64,000 nucleotides of DNA from NCBI GenBank assembly GCA_020881915.1, contig JAJFPB010000003.1, positions 992,001-1,056,000 on the forward strand. Reading direction: 5' to 3'. The notes below the pieces were generated by a model. It made no database searches, was not told the DNA's origin, and saw only the letters and a list, made by a program, of their open reading frames with translations. This document shows, piece by piece, positions 21,984 to 33,124 of the stretch. Source of the DNA: Paramyrothecium sp. XJ0827 (lineage: Eukaryota > Ascomycota > Sordariomycetes > Hypocreales > Stachybotryaceae). Made by a program: the position numbers and the translations under genes. Positions within the stretch are counted from its first letter, which is position 1; each line of letters opens with the position of its first letter.

Positions 21984-24144
21984 ATGGTAAATCCGGGGCT
22001 TAGCAGTGCTGCTTTCGAGCCGAGCGAGCTCGTGAGGCAATTTTCTCACGAGATTGAAAGTCGTCAGCAAGCAGATGGCGATACAGTAGAGTATGATCAA
22101 CTGCGACAAGATTTTGTGGGGGAAAGACAAAGACGCGAAAGAAAGTATCAAGATGATATCGACCGCATCGAGGCACATTTCAATGAAACCGAGTGAGCAC
22201 AATTTCAGTGACCCGCGTCGATGTAGACGTGCCGCTGTAAGAACCCAGCTGACTGGATAGGTCGCATGACGCAATCATCCTCGACAAAGCCAAGGACCAG
22301 CTTGTGTTGGCGATGAAACGGTTCCAAGAGCTCGTTCCCAACTCGCCGAAAGCCACAGAATTGCCCAAATCCTGGGATGAGGTCTGGTCTGTAGCAAACG
22401 AGGCGCAAAGTCTTTTGGAGACGAAAGCCAAGGAGAGTCACGTTGGCCGAGTGAAAGGGTGGATTAGAAAAATGTGTGATGGGATGAACAATCACTCAAT
22501 GGCTCTCAAGATGCTCCCCTCCGAGTCCGAATTCGTGTCCTTGGTTGCAGGTTCAGTTGGCATGATTATCAAGGTAAGTTCAATCTGGTTTGGTAGTAAC
22601 GCAACTGATCCAAAGATGCATGCAGGCGGCGGCGAATTACAACAACATATCCGAATCTTTCGCCAAGGGGATCGTCGAGATAAATGATGCCGTGAAACTG
22701 GAGCACTTGAGCCATGTTTATGATGCACCAGGGCTTCAGCAGCTTACGATGCGCCTGTATGCTCAGATCTTCACATATCTCATCAAGTTCATGACTTGGT
22801 ACACCGACCGCAGCAGAAAGAGGTTCCTGAAAAGTTTCAATGAGAACATCCAGCGCCTGTTTGAAGACGACTTGAAAGAAATTAAGCAAATATCTACCCT
22901 CATCTCACGCCGAGTTCAATTACACATGTCAGCCGATACTCGAACATCAAGGCTACTATTGGAGAGTCTCAACGGGGACATGCAATATTTGCTAAAGTTC
23001 GCAGAAGTAGGAGCAAGGGACTCACAGCTTCGAGATGCCACCAACGCCAGGGTGCTCCAAGGCGCTATGCGAGTCTATTTCGAGAAATCCAAGGAGGAGC
23101 TCAAAGAGTGCTTGAGAGACGTAATGAAAGAATACACTGAGATCACAAGAAGCGAGGTATCGGGGCAAAGTGTTACAAACTTGTTGCAACTGCAAGCTTA
23201 CACGGAAAATGAAAATTTGATCCAATCTTCTGTGCTTTACAGAGAAAGTGGTGAGTAGCCAAAATATCCACAGCGGACTCTGTTACTAACTCCATATAGA
23301 TTCGACATTTAGTAGATCAGCAGCTTCTAGCTTGAATGTCGAGCCAGAAAGTGCTAGACTAGCATCATTTCAAGGCTTCAGATTGGATTTCGAATCCCGC
23401 CACCTGGAAGACTTTTTCTCATGGGATCATGTTCACCCTGATGTGGAAACACGATTGCCGCTACTCGCGGAAGCCGCTTTCGTGACCAGGCTTGACATTT
23501 TTACCAATGCCTTGAAGTCGCAGGTTCTTTACGCCTTCGTTCAGCACCGAAATGCAGGCACCAACCTCCTGCAGCAGTCGGCATCGGCATACATTACCCT
23601 AGCCCGTCAGGCGGGTGTCCCAGTCATCTCATACTTTTGCAATGTACACGATGTCGAGCCCACGGATTCCAGAACAGAAGAGTCGGTAGAGCTTACGGGT
23701 CTCCTGTACGCAATGATACGGCAACTTGTCGACCTTGTTCCTGACGACTTTGCGCCGCAAAATACAAACGTGAACTGGTCAAAGCTCATCAACCTTGACG
23801 GTACACTCAACACCTGGAAGGACGCAGTATATTTGTTTGAGCAACTCGTCCATTGTGTACAGTTGCCAATGCTGTTGTTCGTTATTGACGGGCTGAACTT
23901 GCTCGAGGGCGATGCTCAAGGATCCACTGATGAGGCGTTAGGAGACTTCGTTCGCTGTCTAAGTCGGTTAGCAATCCCTGACGCTGTAAGTTCAGGACAA
24001 ATCGTGAAGATTTTGTTTACAACATCGGGCTTTTCTGATGTGCTCTGTAACCAACTGGATGAGGGGAATATCATCGCGTGTAGTAGGGGTTCGTCGAGGC
24101 GGGGCGGGAGATTGCAGCCTGGCCGTCATACGATCTCCTACTAA
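21984..24144 (+). CDS. DUF7708 protein with degenerate STAND-like C-terminal domain
   Basis: Four exons: 21984-22192, 22261-22573, 22626-23250 and 23300-24144; 663 aa. Donors are GTGAGC, GTAAGT and GTGAGT; introns 2 and 3 have good branch sites (ACTGAT, TTACTAAC). Residues ~140-290 match the fungal DUF7708 helical domain (LPSESEFVSLVAGSVGMIIKAAANY..., then LYAQIFTYLIKFMTWY). This domain usually sits N-terminal to a NACHT/STAND ATPase. The following region has a Walker-B-like strand (LLFVIDGLNLLEG) and a sensor-like strand (KILFTTSG). Where a P-loop would be expected it reads SQVLYAFVQHRNAGTNL, with no GxxxxGK[ST]. The protein then stops without WD or ankyrin repeats. It therefore looks like a truncated or non-nucleotide-binding relative of NLR-like receptors. 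Divergent partner: the AAA ATPase. Confidence 0.75.
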
Positions 24145-25021
24145 TGTAGATAGGACTACACTATCAGTGATACTGGCTTTGCTTGACATGAATTATGTGC
24201 TAGAAAGCACTGCAATGCGATATCAGTCATTCAAGCCTGTCTAGCACATCCTAGCCGACCGCGTATACCTTTGCTTCATGTTTTACATCCGAACTATTTG
24301 GCTCCCCCATGCGGAAGACCCTATCGTTCTCTAGACCCGTCAAGATGCCTTGTATTATTCTGGGTCTCATATTCAACGCTGTGGCCAGGTCGAGGGTCAA
24401 CATATGTGAAGACGTGAAGCTGATTTTTCATTGTCCTCAACTCCAACAAACATGACATGAATGAGTGTGATGAAACAGGAAGAGGAAAAGGAAAAAGTAT
24501 TGACTTGACTGGACCACTCACGAGAATCATGCCAAAGACCGGGAGTATCATCTGGCAGACAGCCCAACCTTATTCATCTGCAGTGCTCGGTTGTGCATTG
24601 AAACTGCATCAAAAACCACTCTACACATTAGGTTTGAAAAGAGCAGCGAGAAGAAAGACTTTTGCAAAAGAAGATTCATTGATCCTTGGTCCTTGACGCG
24701 AATCTCCCAACTAGCCTTTCGACTTCGTTGACAAGGTTTGGTGATCTGCCTCGATTGGTAGGGGAAGGGGTGGCAGGACACCCCGTGACACTCGATTGCG
24801 AAGCATAATTTGAAGATATAAAGCAAAGGGCAAACCAGTTGTGCACTCAGACAAACTCTTCCCATTCACGTTGATGCCACACAGAGCACACCCGTCCTCC
24901 TAAAACCTACAGGCTACACAATTTCGCGCAGTGCAAGCCTGCATCTCAACATTCACACTGACTGCTTACCCGCCCCAGCACCCTCTAAGCGATATAACAC
25001 CATGAACCCAAAAAGGCCTTT
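24145..25021. other. Intergenic 3' of DUF7708 gene
   Basis: No supported gene. Short ORFs on both strands at 24321-24865 have no recognisable features. Confidence 0.4.
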
Positions 25022-25186
25022 ATGCAATTTCTCGATTTGCCCCTGGAGCTGCGCATGATAACATGTAGGGAGGCGTTGTGCCTCCCAGGTGTGTCGGCTG
25101 TGCTCCATTGCCCACGAAGCAAACTAGATGGGCTGGGTAACGTTTGCATTGAGTATATCGGCGTTGCACCTCATCTGAGAGGCTAG
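25022..25186 (+). pseudogene. Remnant of a 2EXR / F-box-like gene N-terminus
   Basis: A 54-codon frame starts MQFLDLPLELRMI and ends in TAG. The FLDLPLELRxxI..REAL pattern is the hallmark start of fungal 2EXR and related LPxELRxxIW proteins, but the conserved Trp/Tyr after Ile is lost and the frame ends early. A following frame at 25266-25454 (DLLVYVRNNDLSPREALG) may be a further piece. Probably a decayed copy; a very short functional protein is less likely. Confidence 0.4.
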
Positions 25187-25795
25187 ACTTGCAAAGAAGC
25201 TCGCAGGACCACGCCGGAGCTATCCACCTAGGTCAGCTTCAAGCTAGACGTAACGGTATGGCGCCGTGGATCTGCTGGTTTACGTCCGAAACAATGACCT
25301 TTCACCCCGTGAGGCCTTGGGATGCTTGTGCATTCCTGCGAGGTCTTGGCGCAGGAACGAGAGTGAAAACCAGATGCCTTGTCATCTGTTAGTGTACCAT
25401 AGAGATGAGGCTAGAGTAGGTCGAATTAATTCCCTTGGATTATATCTCACTTGAGTCGTGATCCATGAGTACAGTGAAGACATCACCGGCTGTCCAATTT
25501 GTACCACGCATCGAGCAATGATCGAAACAGCTGAAGTAGTCGCCGCGTTGTCCGACTTGATGATGACAACGGAGATCGCATATGGGTTATACCATGGCTT
25601 ACCAGCTTTTATTTAAATCAACGCCGAGGGCCTGTGTTGGGACCGTGAATTGCATTCGTCACAGGATGTTCCATTCTCCACCAAACAAGCTTCTTTCCCC
25701 AGAAAACGTAAAACATGGTGACAAAATACCAAAAGAATACTAGAAAATACTGCGGAAGTACTAGTGGAATATAGAAAACACCCAAGAGTGTCTGC
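25187..25795. other. Intergenic, 3' flank of the protease gene
   Basis: May hold the tail of the 2EXR-like relic at 25266-25454. The 25620-25790 part is AT-rich and fits a 3' UTR for the minus-strand gene ending at 25796. Confidence 0.35.
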
Positions 25796-27445
25796 TCAAG
25801 AGCTCAAATAAGGAGTGCGGCCAGTAAACTCCTCAATGTCCTTGAGTACCCACTCAATGGGTGTGCTGAAGGTTACATCACAGGTAGTTTTCCCAGGCAC
25901 CGCCCGAATCTCCGCGTAAACAGCTTCAATGTCCTCTGAGAGAGATGCCGTTGTCGACCCTTGAATATTGGTAGAATCTTGCCCTGCGTCGAGCATACCA
26001 ACTGCTCGTCCGTGGAAGTCGAAGATGCAGGAACCCGAATCGCCATCTTTACTGAATGGGACTGATCCCGAGGCGATGGCCTGGTACGTGATCGTCAATT
26101 GTGCGGTAGACACAATATCGGTCTCCTTACCCATGGGTTGGCGCAGCACGGCATCAATCTCGGAGACCAATCCGAAACGGAGCCCACTCCCCATTCCTCG
26201 CTGACCCACCAGGAACGGCTTGTGGACATTGCTGTGGGGCCTGACAGCTTTGACAGGTAAGAATCCTTCGTTGTCCAAGTCCATCTCTGTGAAGGGCTCC
26301 TCACGAGCTCCGATTATGCCGGGTAGTGGATCGGCTCGATCTTTACCATCTGAGCCAACATATATCTTGTTGTCGTAGTTCCCAGCGGTTTGCCAGTTCT
26401 CGAGCTCTACAAGTGCCCAGTCTCTAAAGAAAGAAAGGCGGGGATGGACCGAGAACCCTGGCGATGCAACGACGCGCCCCAGTATGATTTCTTTGTCGTT
26501 GCCTTCCAGCTCCTTCAGCACATCATCCAATTTACGCGCATAGTCTTCCACTTCTTGTAACTGTTTGTGCAGCAGTTCAACGGAATCTGCAACGCCTGGT
26601 TCAAGCAGTTGCTTCTGTAAGACCCGGATTCGGCGAGGCAGAAGAGTTGAAATGTAGTGACCCAGGCGATCTCGTGCATGCCTCTCGCTGTCGCGGCTGT
26701 ATGCCAACGCGTGCTGGCCGTGCTGTCCATCTTCCAGAGAAACCCTGTAGTCTTGGGCCCCTGCGACTTTTCCTGCCAAGGCGACGTGCCGACTGACAAT
26801 GCCGTAAAGTTTGGGGTCATGCTCTCCAAGTCGAATGGTGAGGCCCATGGTTCCACCCTTCGTACCCTGGGATTGCACAACATGACAGCCGATGGTCGAG
26901 CGTAACCCAAGAATGGAAGAGTTAATCTCGGCGGCCTGGGGGGGCAGCTTGGTCCAGAAGCCGGGGTCAATTGCGTCTTCCAGTGTGGCGCGGGGGCCGG
27001 CAAGCCTCCCAACGTAGGCATCCTGCAATTCTACCTCGACGTCAATATTGGATCGGAGCAAAGCGCCCTTGCAAGCGCGGGCGAAACCGAAAGCGACGTC
27101 GTCCTCCAGGTTCTGGCTATTCACCCCAACGAGTAAGACGACGGGAAAGAGCTGTTCACCAGACTGAGTCGTGTAGCCGATGCGAATGGGGTAGAAGTAG
27201 TTCCAGTCGCAGCCCTGTAACGCATTGACGATGTCTTGGCGCACTTGCTCGTTCCAATTTTGAATGATTGGATGCTGGCCGATGGAGCGCAAGCTCTTAC
27301 GAGGTGGCGGCCAGTTGGGATCTGCTCCAACCTCTGGATGAGGAGTGGTGGACGTTCTGGCCACGAGCCGAGGGGCGCTGGTGCCGATGCCATTGAAATA
27401 GCTGAGCCTTGCTCGCTCATTCAGATGAGGTGGTTGTGCGGTCAT
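25796..27445 (-). CDS. Trypsin-like (PA clan) serine protease with internal coiled coil
   Basis: Single exon, 549 aa, ATG at 27445. The catalytic triad can be read directly: His220 in GIVSRHVALAG, Asp342 in FRDWALVEL and Ser470 in KDGDSGSCIFDF, the last being the classic GDSGS motif with the following strand FHGRAVGMLDAG. No signal peptide and no zymogen activation site, so it is probably intracellular. The N-terminal ~200 residues form a separate alpha/beta domain (IRIGYTTQSGEQLFPVVLLVGVN). Between His and Asp there is an ~85-residue insertion (235-320) predicted as a long helix or coiled coil (LLHKQLQEVEDYARKLDDVLKEL), unusual within a chymotrypsin barrel. It lies beside NLR-like and HET genes. 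In animals, plants and bacteria such proteases can be death or immunity effectors; that role here is inference. Confidence 0.82.
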   Translation of the reverse strand: MTAQPPHLNERARLSYFNGIGTSAPRLVARTSTTPHPEVGADPNWPPPRKSLRSIGQHPIIQNWNEQVRQDIVNALQGCDWNYFYPIRIGYTTQSGEQLFPVVLLVGVNSQNLEDDVAFGFARACKGALLRSNIDVEVELQDAYVGRLAGPRATLEDAIDPGFWTKLPPQAAEINSSILGLRSTIGCHVVQSQGTKGGTMGLTIRLGEHDPKLYGIVSRHVALAGKVAGAQDYRVSLEDGQHGQHALAYSRDSERHARDRLGHYISTLLPRRIRVLQKQLLEPGVADSVELLHKQLQEVEDYARKLDDVLKELEGNDKEIILGRVVASPGFSVHPRLSFFRDWALVELENWQTAGNYDNKIYVGSDGKDRADPLPGIIGAREEPFTEMDLDNEGFLPVKAVRPHSNVHKPFLVGQRGMGSGLRFGLVSEIDAVLRQPMGKETDIVSTAQLTITYQAIASGSVPFSKDGDSGSCIFDFHGRAVGMLDAGQDSTNIQGSTTASLSEDIEAVYAEIRAVPGKTTCDVTFSTPIEWVLKDIEEFTGRTPYLSS

Positions 27446-29837
27446 TGTGTCTAAGAGATGGGAGATGCGGCTTCTGCGTCTTTGTGTGGTATCGTGATCC
27501 TTGATATGCTTTGGCTGTTCTCGAGGTTGCTGTCGTTCGTGGAGTCGCTATCGTGATCTTAGATTCCGTTGCCAGGACAGAGCTTGAGATTGATATCGTC
27601 CTTGACACTGTTGACGGCCCCTTCGTAGCCCGCTGTTGTGTGCTTCTGGTGGGATTTGTAGGCGGCGAGTGGATGATGAGCCCGTTTCCTTGTTTGTTGT
27701 TTGAAGAGGGAAAGAAGTCCGTTAAATAAGGCGAGGCAGGGCCTTGACAGCTGCTCTCACAGACCGGACCGGCGAAAACCTTGCAGCCAGTTGGCACAAC
27801 CTCACCTCACGCTCACTTTCGCTGCTGACGCCAAGTGCAAACGCCAGCGTGTTTTTTTCTTCTTCTTCTTCTTTTGCTCCCTCCTTCAACCACAACAAAG
27901 AAGAAAAGGAATGTACGTGCACCTTAACCATCTTTGGCATGGGCTCCATGGGACTGTTCAACGATGAAAAGATTTGCTAGGTACTGTACAGTCCTATTCA
28001 ATCCTTTTGTGTCACCAATCTCAAGGAATGAAGGCGTTCACGCATGGGCCAGCCATCTCACCCACACTGTGAGATCGATTCAGTAGAGTAGATGCTGATA
28101 ATTGACAGTACAATACAGCATGGACATGGTCTAGAAGAGAACATTGGAGTAAGTCTCTTCGACTCATACAGTCTACGCGCAGCTTAGTCTGTGCGGAAAG
28201 CCTTCTCTTAGTCAAATCTGAAGACAATGCCGCCAGGTAATGCGGCAACCTGCCTGCAGATCCTATTTAGCATACTGTACACGGTTGGTAGGTGAGATGT
28301 GACTGCTTAACGTCAAGGGGGTTTCGACAATGTTACTGTGCGATACAAAAGTGTTGATTCCAATAGATGGCACAATTCTCTTACCACAAACCCGGAAAAT
28401 TTGGACTCGGGTAATTAATCTGTTCATGTGTGATTTATTGGTGTTGCTGTTGTGTGCTTTTCCTCAATAATCATGTGGGACTTGATGCTTCCCCGTGCAT
28501 ATTTTTCACCTGCCACCCATCGCCGTCTGCTCTTCGTGTCTTTTGATTTTGCACCGTGCCGAGTCTGTCCACCCATCCCTGTGCCTGGTCTAGACTTTTG
28601 TCTACAGCGTTTGCGCGCCGACATGTGATGGAATCGGCTGGACACTGACCCCAATACGATTCGTGCAGTCGACATGCCTCCCAAGCTAGCTTGCGCGTAA
28701 ACAAATGGTGTCAGTCTGTTGGGGGCTTGAAGCGGAATTGTGAAAGAAGCTCGAAGCCCGCTGGAACCCTGACCCCAAATACGAGAGCAAGGAGCAGCTT
28801 CTGGCCAGACACATACTCTATGGAAGAGACTAGCAGAGGCGCATGGCCCACCTGGAGGCCGCGTTCCGCGATATCTGATACGCCTCCTCCTCGCACAAAG
28901 GATGCTTTTATCTTCTATCAACGCCACGCAGACCATAGTACCCTCCACTATTTGGCCACTTACTGGCTTGGGCATACGCCACGCATTCTCCCTTGCACAG
29001 GCCTAAGCACGTCCATTCGAATGGTGATGTAGCATATCTGGCAATGCCACATTTTTGCTGTCGGCTTGAAGGATTGCGCAACCACCGAAGTCGTTTCCCA
29101 AATGACGGTAATCACTACAGTACCAGTACGGCATCTCTCGAAGGCCAAAGTGGAGTCAAAAGGTCCCTTTATAAATCTATGCAAGCTATGCTAAAGATTG
29201 AAACGTGCCACTACAGTACTGTACTGTACAGTCAAACGGATTGGATTACTTCCTGGATCCCAGCACGGTACACTAGTTGCCGCGTGAGGTTAGCTCGTTC
29301 TCGTCATGTACCGACCGTATATGCAGGGAGGCTCAGGCTCAACCGCTGGCAATCTCAACTTTGACTCTCTGTAAACTGGGTCCCGCGTGGCGCAAGAACA
29401 ACGTATGGCTCGCTTCTGGAGGTCTCTTGAATCCATTGGCTTTAACAACCAGTTTTAGTGCCTCTACCACGTTGTTGGATATCATGAGTAAGCCCGGAAG
29501 AAGTGGCCGGAGCTATGTCTACACTCTACACCGACTGGCAAGTTATCACCGAACGTGTCTAATTGATATCCAGCCATGGAGCCAAAAGCGGTTGGGATTG
29601 ATGCTTCGAAAAATACTCAAAAAGCGACAATATCATCTATTGGGGGCTCTTATATAGAAGTTTCCAAAATCTGCCTTATGCATGCTACGATAGTGCCACT
29701 GCCCCTTGCACAGCCATCCTCACCCCATTTGGCTCACCATACGCACCCTGCAGGTGTCTGCCTAATCGAGACTGAGACATTTCGTGGCGGACCTGACCAA
29801 CATGTTCTCCTGAATTTAGCCACCATCTGGCAGAAGA
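27446..29837. other. 2.4 kb intergenic between protease and ZZ-HET genes
   Basis: 5' flank of the protease (a CT-rich stretch at 27850-27900) and 5' flank of the HET gene. Holds the decayed coding stretch at 28705-28878 and a small GTACTGTACTGTACAGT direct/inverted repeat near 29216-29233. No intact gene supported. Confidence 0.4.
28705..28878 (+). pseudogene. Decayed coding stretch with two internal stops
   Basis: One frame has strong coding texture (EARWNPDPKYESKEQLLARH, then QRRMAHLEAAFRDI) but is interrupted by TGA at 28741 and TAG at 28831, and ends at TGA 28876. The last two stops could derive from CAG and CGA by C-to-T change. Family not recognised. Confidence 0.4.
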
Positions 29838-32577
29838 ATGACTTCCAAAAATGCTCCCAGTGATTGCGGCGGCGTTACTATTCAGCATCTTCTTGCGAAA
29901 GGCTTCATAAGCTTTTCAATACCAGGAATCAGAAATCCTCTCGTCGCTTGGCCAGGGCAAGATCTTCAGGCGGTTTCCCTACCCGGACAAGATACCGGTC
30001 ATCCCGGGGTTGCCTGCGACGGACCGCATTGCACTGCCAAGAATACTGAACGGGATTCGATCAAAGGAACTAGGTTCAAATGCCTCCAATGCGAAGATAT
30101 AGATTTTTGCCACCAGTGTATCGCCAGCAACGAAAACCTGCATGAATCCAACCACATCATGCTTGTTACCTCGGAACTAGTGCAGTGCCATCGTGCCTCA
30201 ATGCTTGGCGCAGACAAAGAAGATTCATTTAAACTCGAAGTTGTTCCAGAATTACTCGAGGCTGCAGCCTTTCTGAAGCAATGTGAGTTCTGCACGCTAG
30301 TGTGGGAGGCATCTTGCCATGGACCCCTGACTGCGGGCAACGATCGACCACCTTCCGACAGGCGCTCGTGTTTCATAACGAGATTCGGATACGACAAGAA
30401 CACCATGCGGCTCCGTTTTCGTCCCGGTGAGAAGAATGACGACAACGGCGTGGCCGAGATGCGCATCAAAAATCATCTTGCTGGCCCAGCCCTGGAATCA
30501 CGGAGGAAACTTGTAAATCCAGCCATCCTCACCAAACGAATAGGTAAGAGCCGCGATTACTTCCCTCAACACTAAACTGACCACCGGTGGTTCAGACCGT
30601 ACTCAGGAACCGTCTGATCATCAGCCAAATTCTCCGTCCGATTTGCGTAGGCCCGCTGCTTACTCTGGAAGTGAGGAGTGCTTCGCCTTGGTACGACAGT
30701 GGTTAAAAGTGTGCGACAATACTCATGAACACTGCGTGCCGAGGGCAGAAACTACAAGGCCTGCCAGGCTCCTTCAAATTTCGCACAGCATCAACGGCCG
30801 CATTTACCTGGTAAAAGGGGCAGATGTCGTCGAGCCGTATGTTGCTCTGAGCTATTGCTGGGGGCCACATCCCGAACCTCTACAAACGACCAAGCAGAAT
30901 CTCAGAATCCACGCAGAGAGTGGTTTGCGCATTGACGACCTCCCAGCCGCCATCCAAAATGCTGTCGAAGTCACACTCAACCTGGGATACAGATATCTCT
31001 GGATAGACCGCTTCTGCATCATCCAAGACGACGAAGACGACTGGGCTGCAGAATCGGTAAAGTTATGCGACACATACACCGACGCAGTCTTGACGCTAAG
31101 CGCTGATCGCAGCGAAAGTGCCCAGGAGCCATTTCTCGGAACGCAAAAGTGCGCCAATGATAAATATGTCGAGTTGTCCTTCGACTGGCTGCTGCTAGCC
31201 GAAAGTCATCACCGCGATTTGAGCAGCGTATACTCAGGAAAAAGCGAACCTCTTCATCGACGGGCATGGACCATGCAGGAGCGCCTTGCGTCTCGGCGGG
31301 TCCTGCACTACACTTCAAACGAGCTGATATGGGAATGTGACAGTCTCATCCAATGCGAATGTGGCCTGGAGTCTGGACCATCTTACAAGCAGGAGCAGTT
31401 AGCCCTGGCTCTAGAAGTGCCGGAGATGTGGCACATGCTCGTCATCGACTATACGACCCGCGCGCTGACGCACCAAAGCGACAAGTACATGGCGTTTGCC
31501 AGCTTGGCTACCAGAGTTGGAAATGCCTCTGCGCATCTCGGCAGGGACCACAGATACGCTGCCGGACTTTGGATCAAGAACCTTGCAGCAGATCTCTCAT
31601 GGATGTTACCAGATCCAGCAAGCGTACAAGCCTGGCTTAGGAACCACTCCGTAGATGCGCTTCCCGACTTTCTCAGCTCCTTTGACGATGATTCGCGGGA
31701 AGGTGCACAGAGGTTCTATCGAGCCTATCCTACCTGGAGCTGGGCGTCTATGCGCGGACCGGTGGATTATTTCAGAACCTGGCCGATGGGCCAGTACATT
31801 GGACACGTCGAATTCTTGGATTTCCAGCCGCAAACGTCACGAGCTGACAAGTCTCCGGCTCATGGCCTCTTTGGTAGCACCCTAAAATTGAGGGCCCATG
31901 TAATAGGCTCCAACGACGTCGCGAACAAGCTGAACCTCTTTGCATACAGCTTTGTACGGGACTTGGGAGACCAAGGCTGGGCGGTCGAGGTACGCACAAG
32001 TGTGCGGTACGATGATGATCAAGATTCCTTCGCTGTAGAGTTCGGCGCTGACAACCCGGTGACGGCTAGGCGCCACACGCGATGGTCGGACAGTCACAAC
32101 ATCATGTGTATGTTGTTGGGGACCTACGCGTTTGATGAGCCGACAAATGAGACTGTAGCTTCTATTGAATCTATGGAGATGTTTGCATCCGCCCGCAAGG
32201 AACGCTCGCCGACGACGGACTCAGATGTGCAAACTGTCGTGCATTCTGTGGAAGCAAGTGGCACCTTGCAAGCTCAGAACGCAAGCAGTGATTCCGCCTT
32301 ACCCGCCGACGGACCATCGTATAACGAGCCATCCCAGCAAAGCCCTGAGAACTTCTACGTTGAGCACGGCGCACTGCACAATGTGTTCTACCCGGCGAGG
32401 GGCGCGGACAAACGCATCCACGAGTCCTTCTACCTCGTGCTTGTGCCCTCTGAGGAACATCCCGGCGCTTGGGAACGCTTGGGTTGCTTCCACGCCGGTA
32501 TAGACTCCGAGTCTCGTGATACGATGGCAGCACTGTTTCGCAAACTTGGACGTCAAGAGGATGTCACGCTTGTGTGA
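29838..32577 (+). CDS. ZZ-type zinc finger / HET domain fusion protein
   Basis: Two exons: 29838-30543 and 30596-32577 (intron 52 nt, GTAAGA..TTCAG, CTGAC branch); 895 aa. Residues 60-106 are a ZZ zinc finger with ligands C60, C65, C82, C85, C91, C94, H102 and H106. A Cys pair in FLKQCEFCTLV (~150) is common in HET proteins. The HET domain starts at ~316 (YVALSYCWG) and continues through YRYLWIDRFCIIQDDEDDW. WTMQERLASRR follows at ~440. The C-terminal half (~560-895) is unassigned. HET proteins trigger programmed cell death in heterokaryon incompatibility; ZZ fingers bind peptides such as histone or N-degron tails. The finger could be the sensing module and HET the effector; this split is inference. 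Confidence 0.87.
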
Positions 32578-33124
32578 CTTGATTGGTAGAATGTAGAATC
32601 ACTGTTTCTTGCACGGGCGACATGGAAATATATAGTAACGAAATTATAGATATTTTCTATAAACTCAAGTACAGTACATTGCTCTGCCTCCATGTACGTG
32701 CGATGACCTCGGGAAAGATACTCAAAGTGCATATATTCGCCCCTTTCCAAACTGAGTTGCTCTGGATTATCAGTCTTGTTGCATCGCCATTTAGCTCATC
32801 ACATCTTGCAGTTCTTTCTTACTCGCCATTGTTCCAATTGTTCAAACTTTTTAAAAGTGAAGTCTTTGAGATCCTCGGATTGTTCGTTGGGCTTTGTTGA
32901 AATAATAACACTGTTTCCCAGTATCTTCAGTCTTTGTGAGATTTTGCATTTTTTGAATGCCAGACACAAAAGAATTCAACTTCGGTGGCCCTCAATGATG
33001 TTGATTTCAATTATAAGTACTTGTACTGTATCTCTCACTCAGTGTTATCGTCTTCTTGATTATTGCCATTTTCGAAACGGTGATTCAACCCCAAGGCTCT
33101 CGATACGCGTCTGTGCTATCCGTC
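32578..33124. other. Intergenic before 2EXR gene
   Basis: AT-rich 3' flank of the HET gene and 5' flank of the 2EXR gene. The 2EXR frame is open upstream to 33056 without ATG. Nothing else recognised. Confidence 0.45.

Noticed and set aside
28424..28975. 183-codon minus-strand ORF
   Set aside because: No domain and overlaps a better-textured plus-strand relic.
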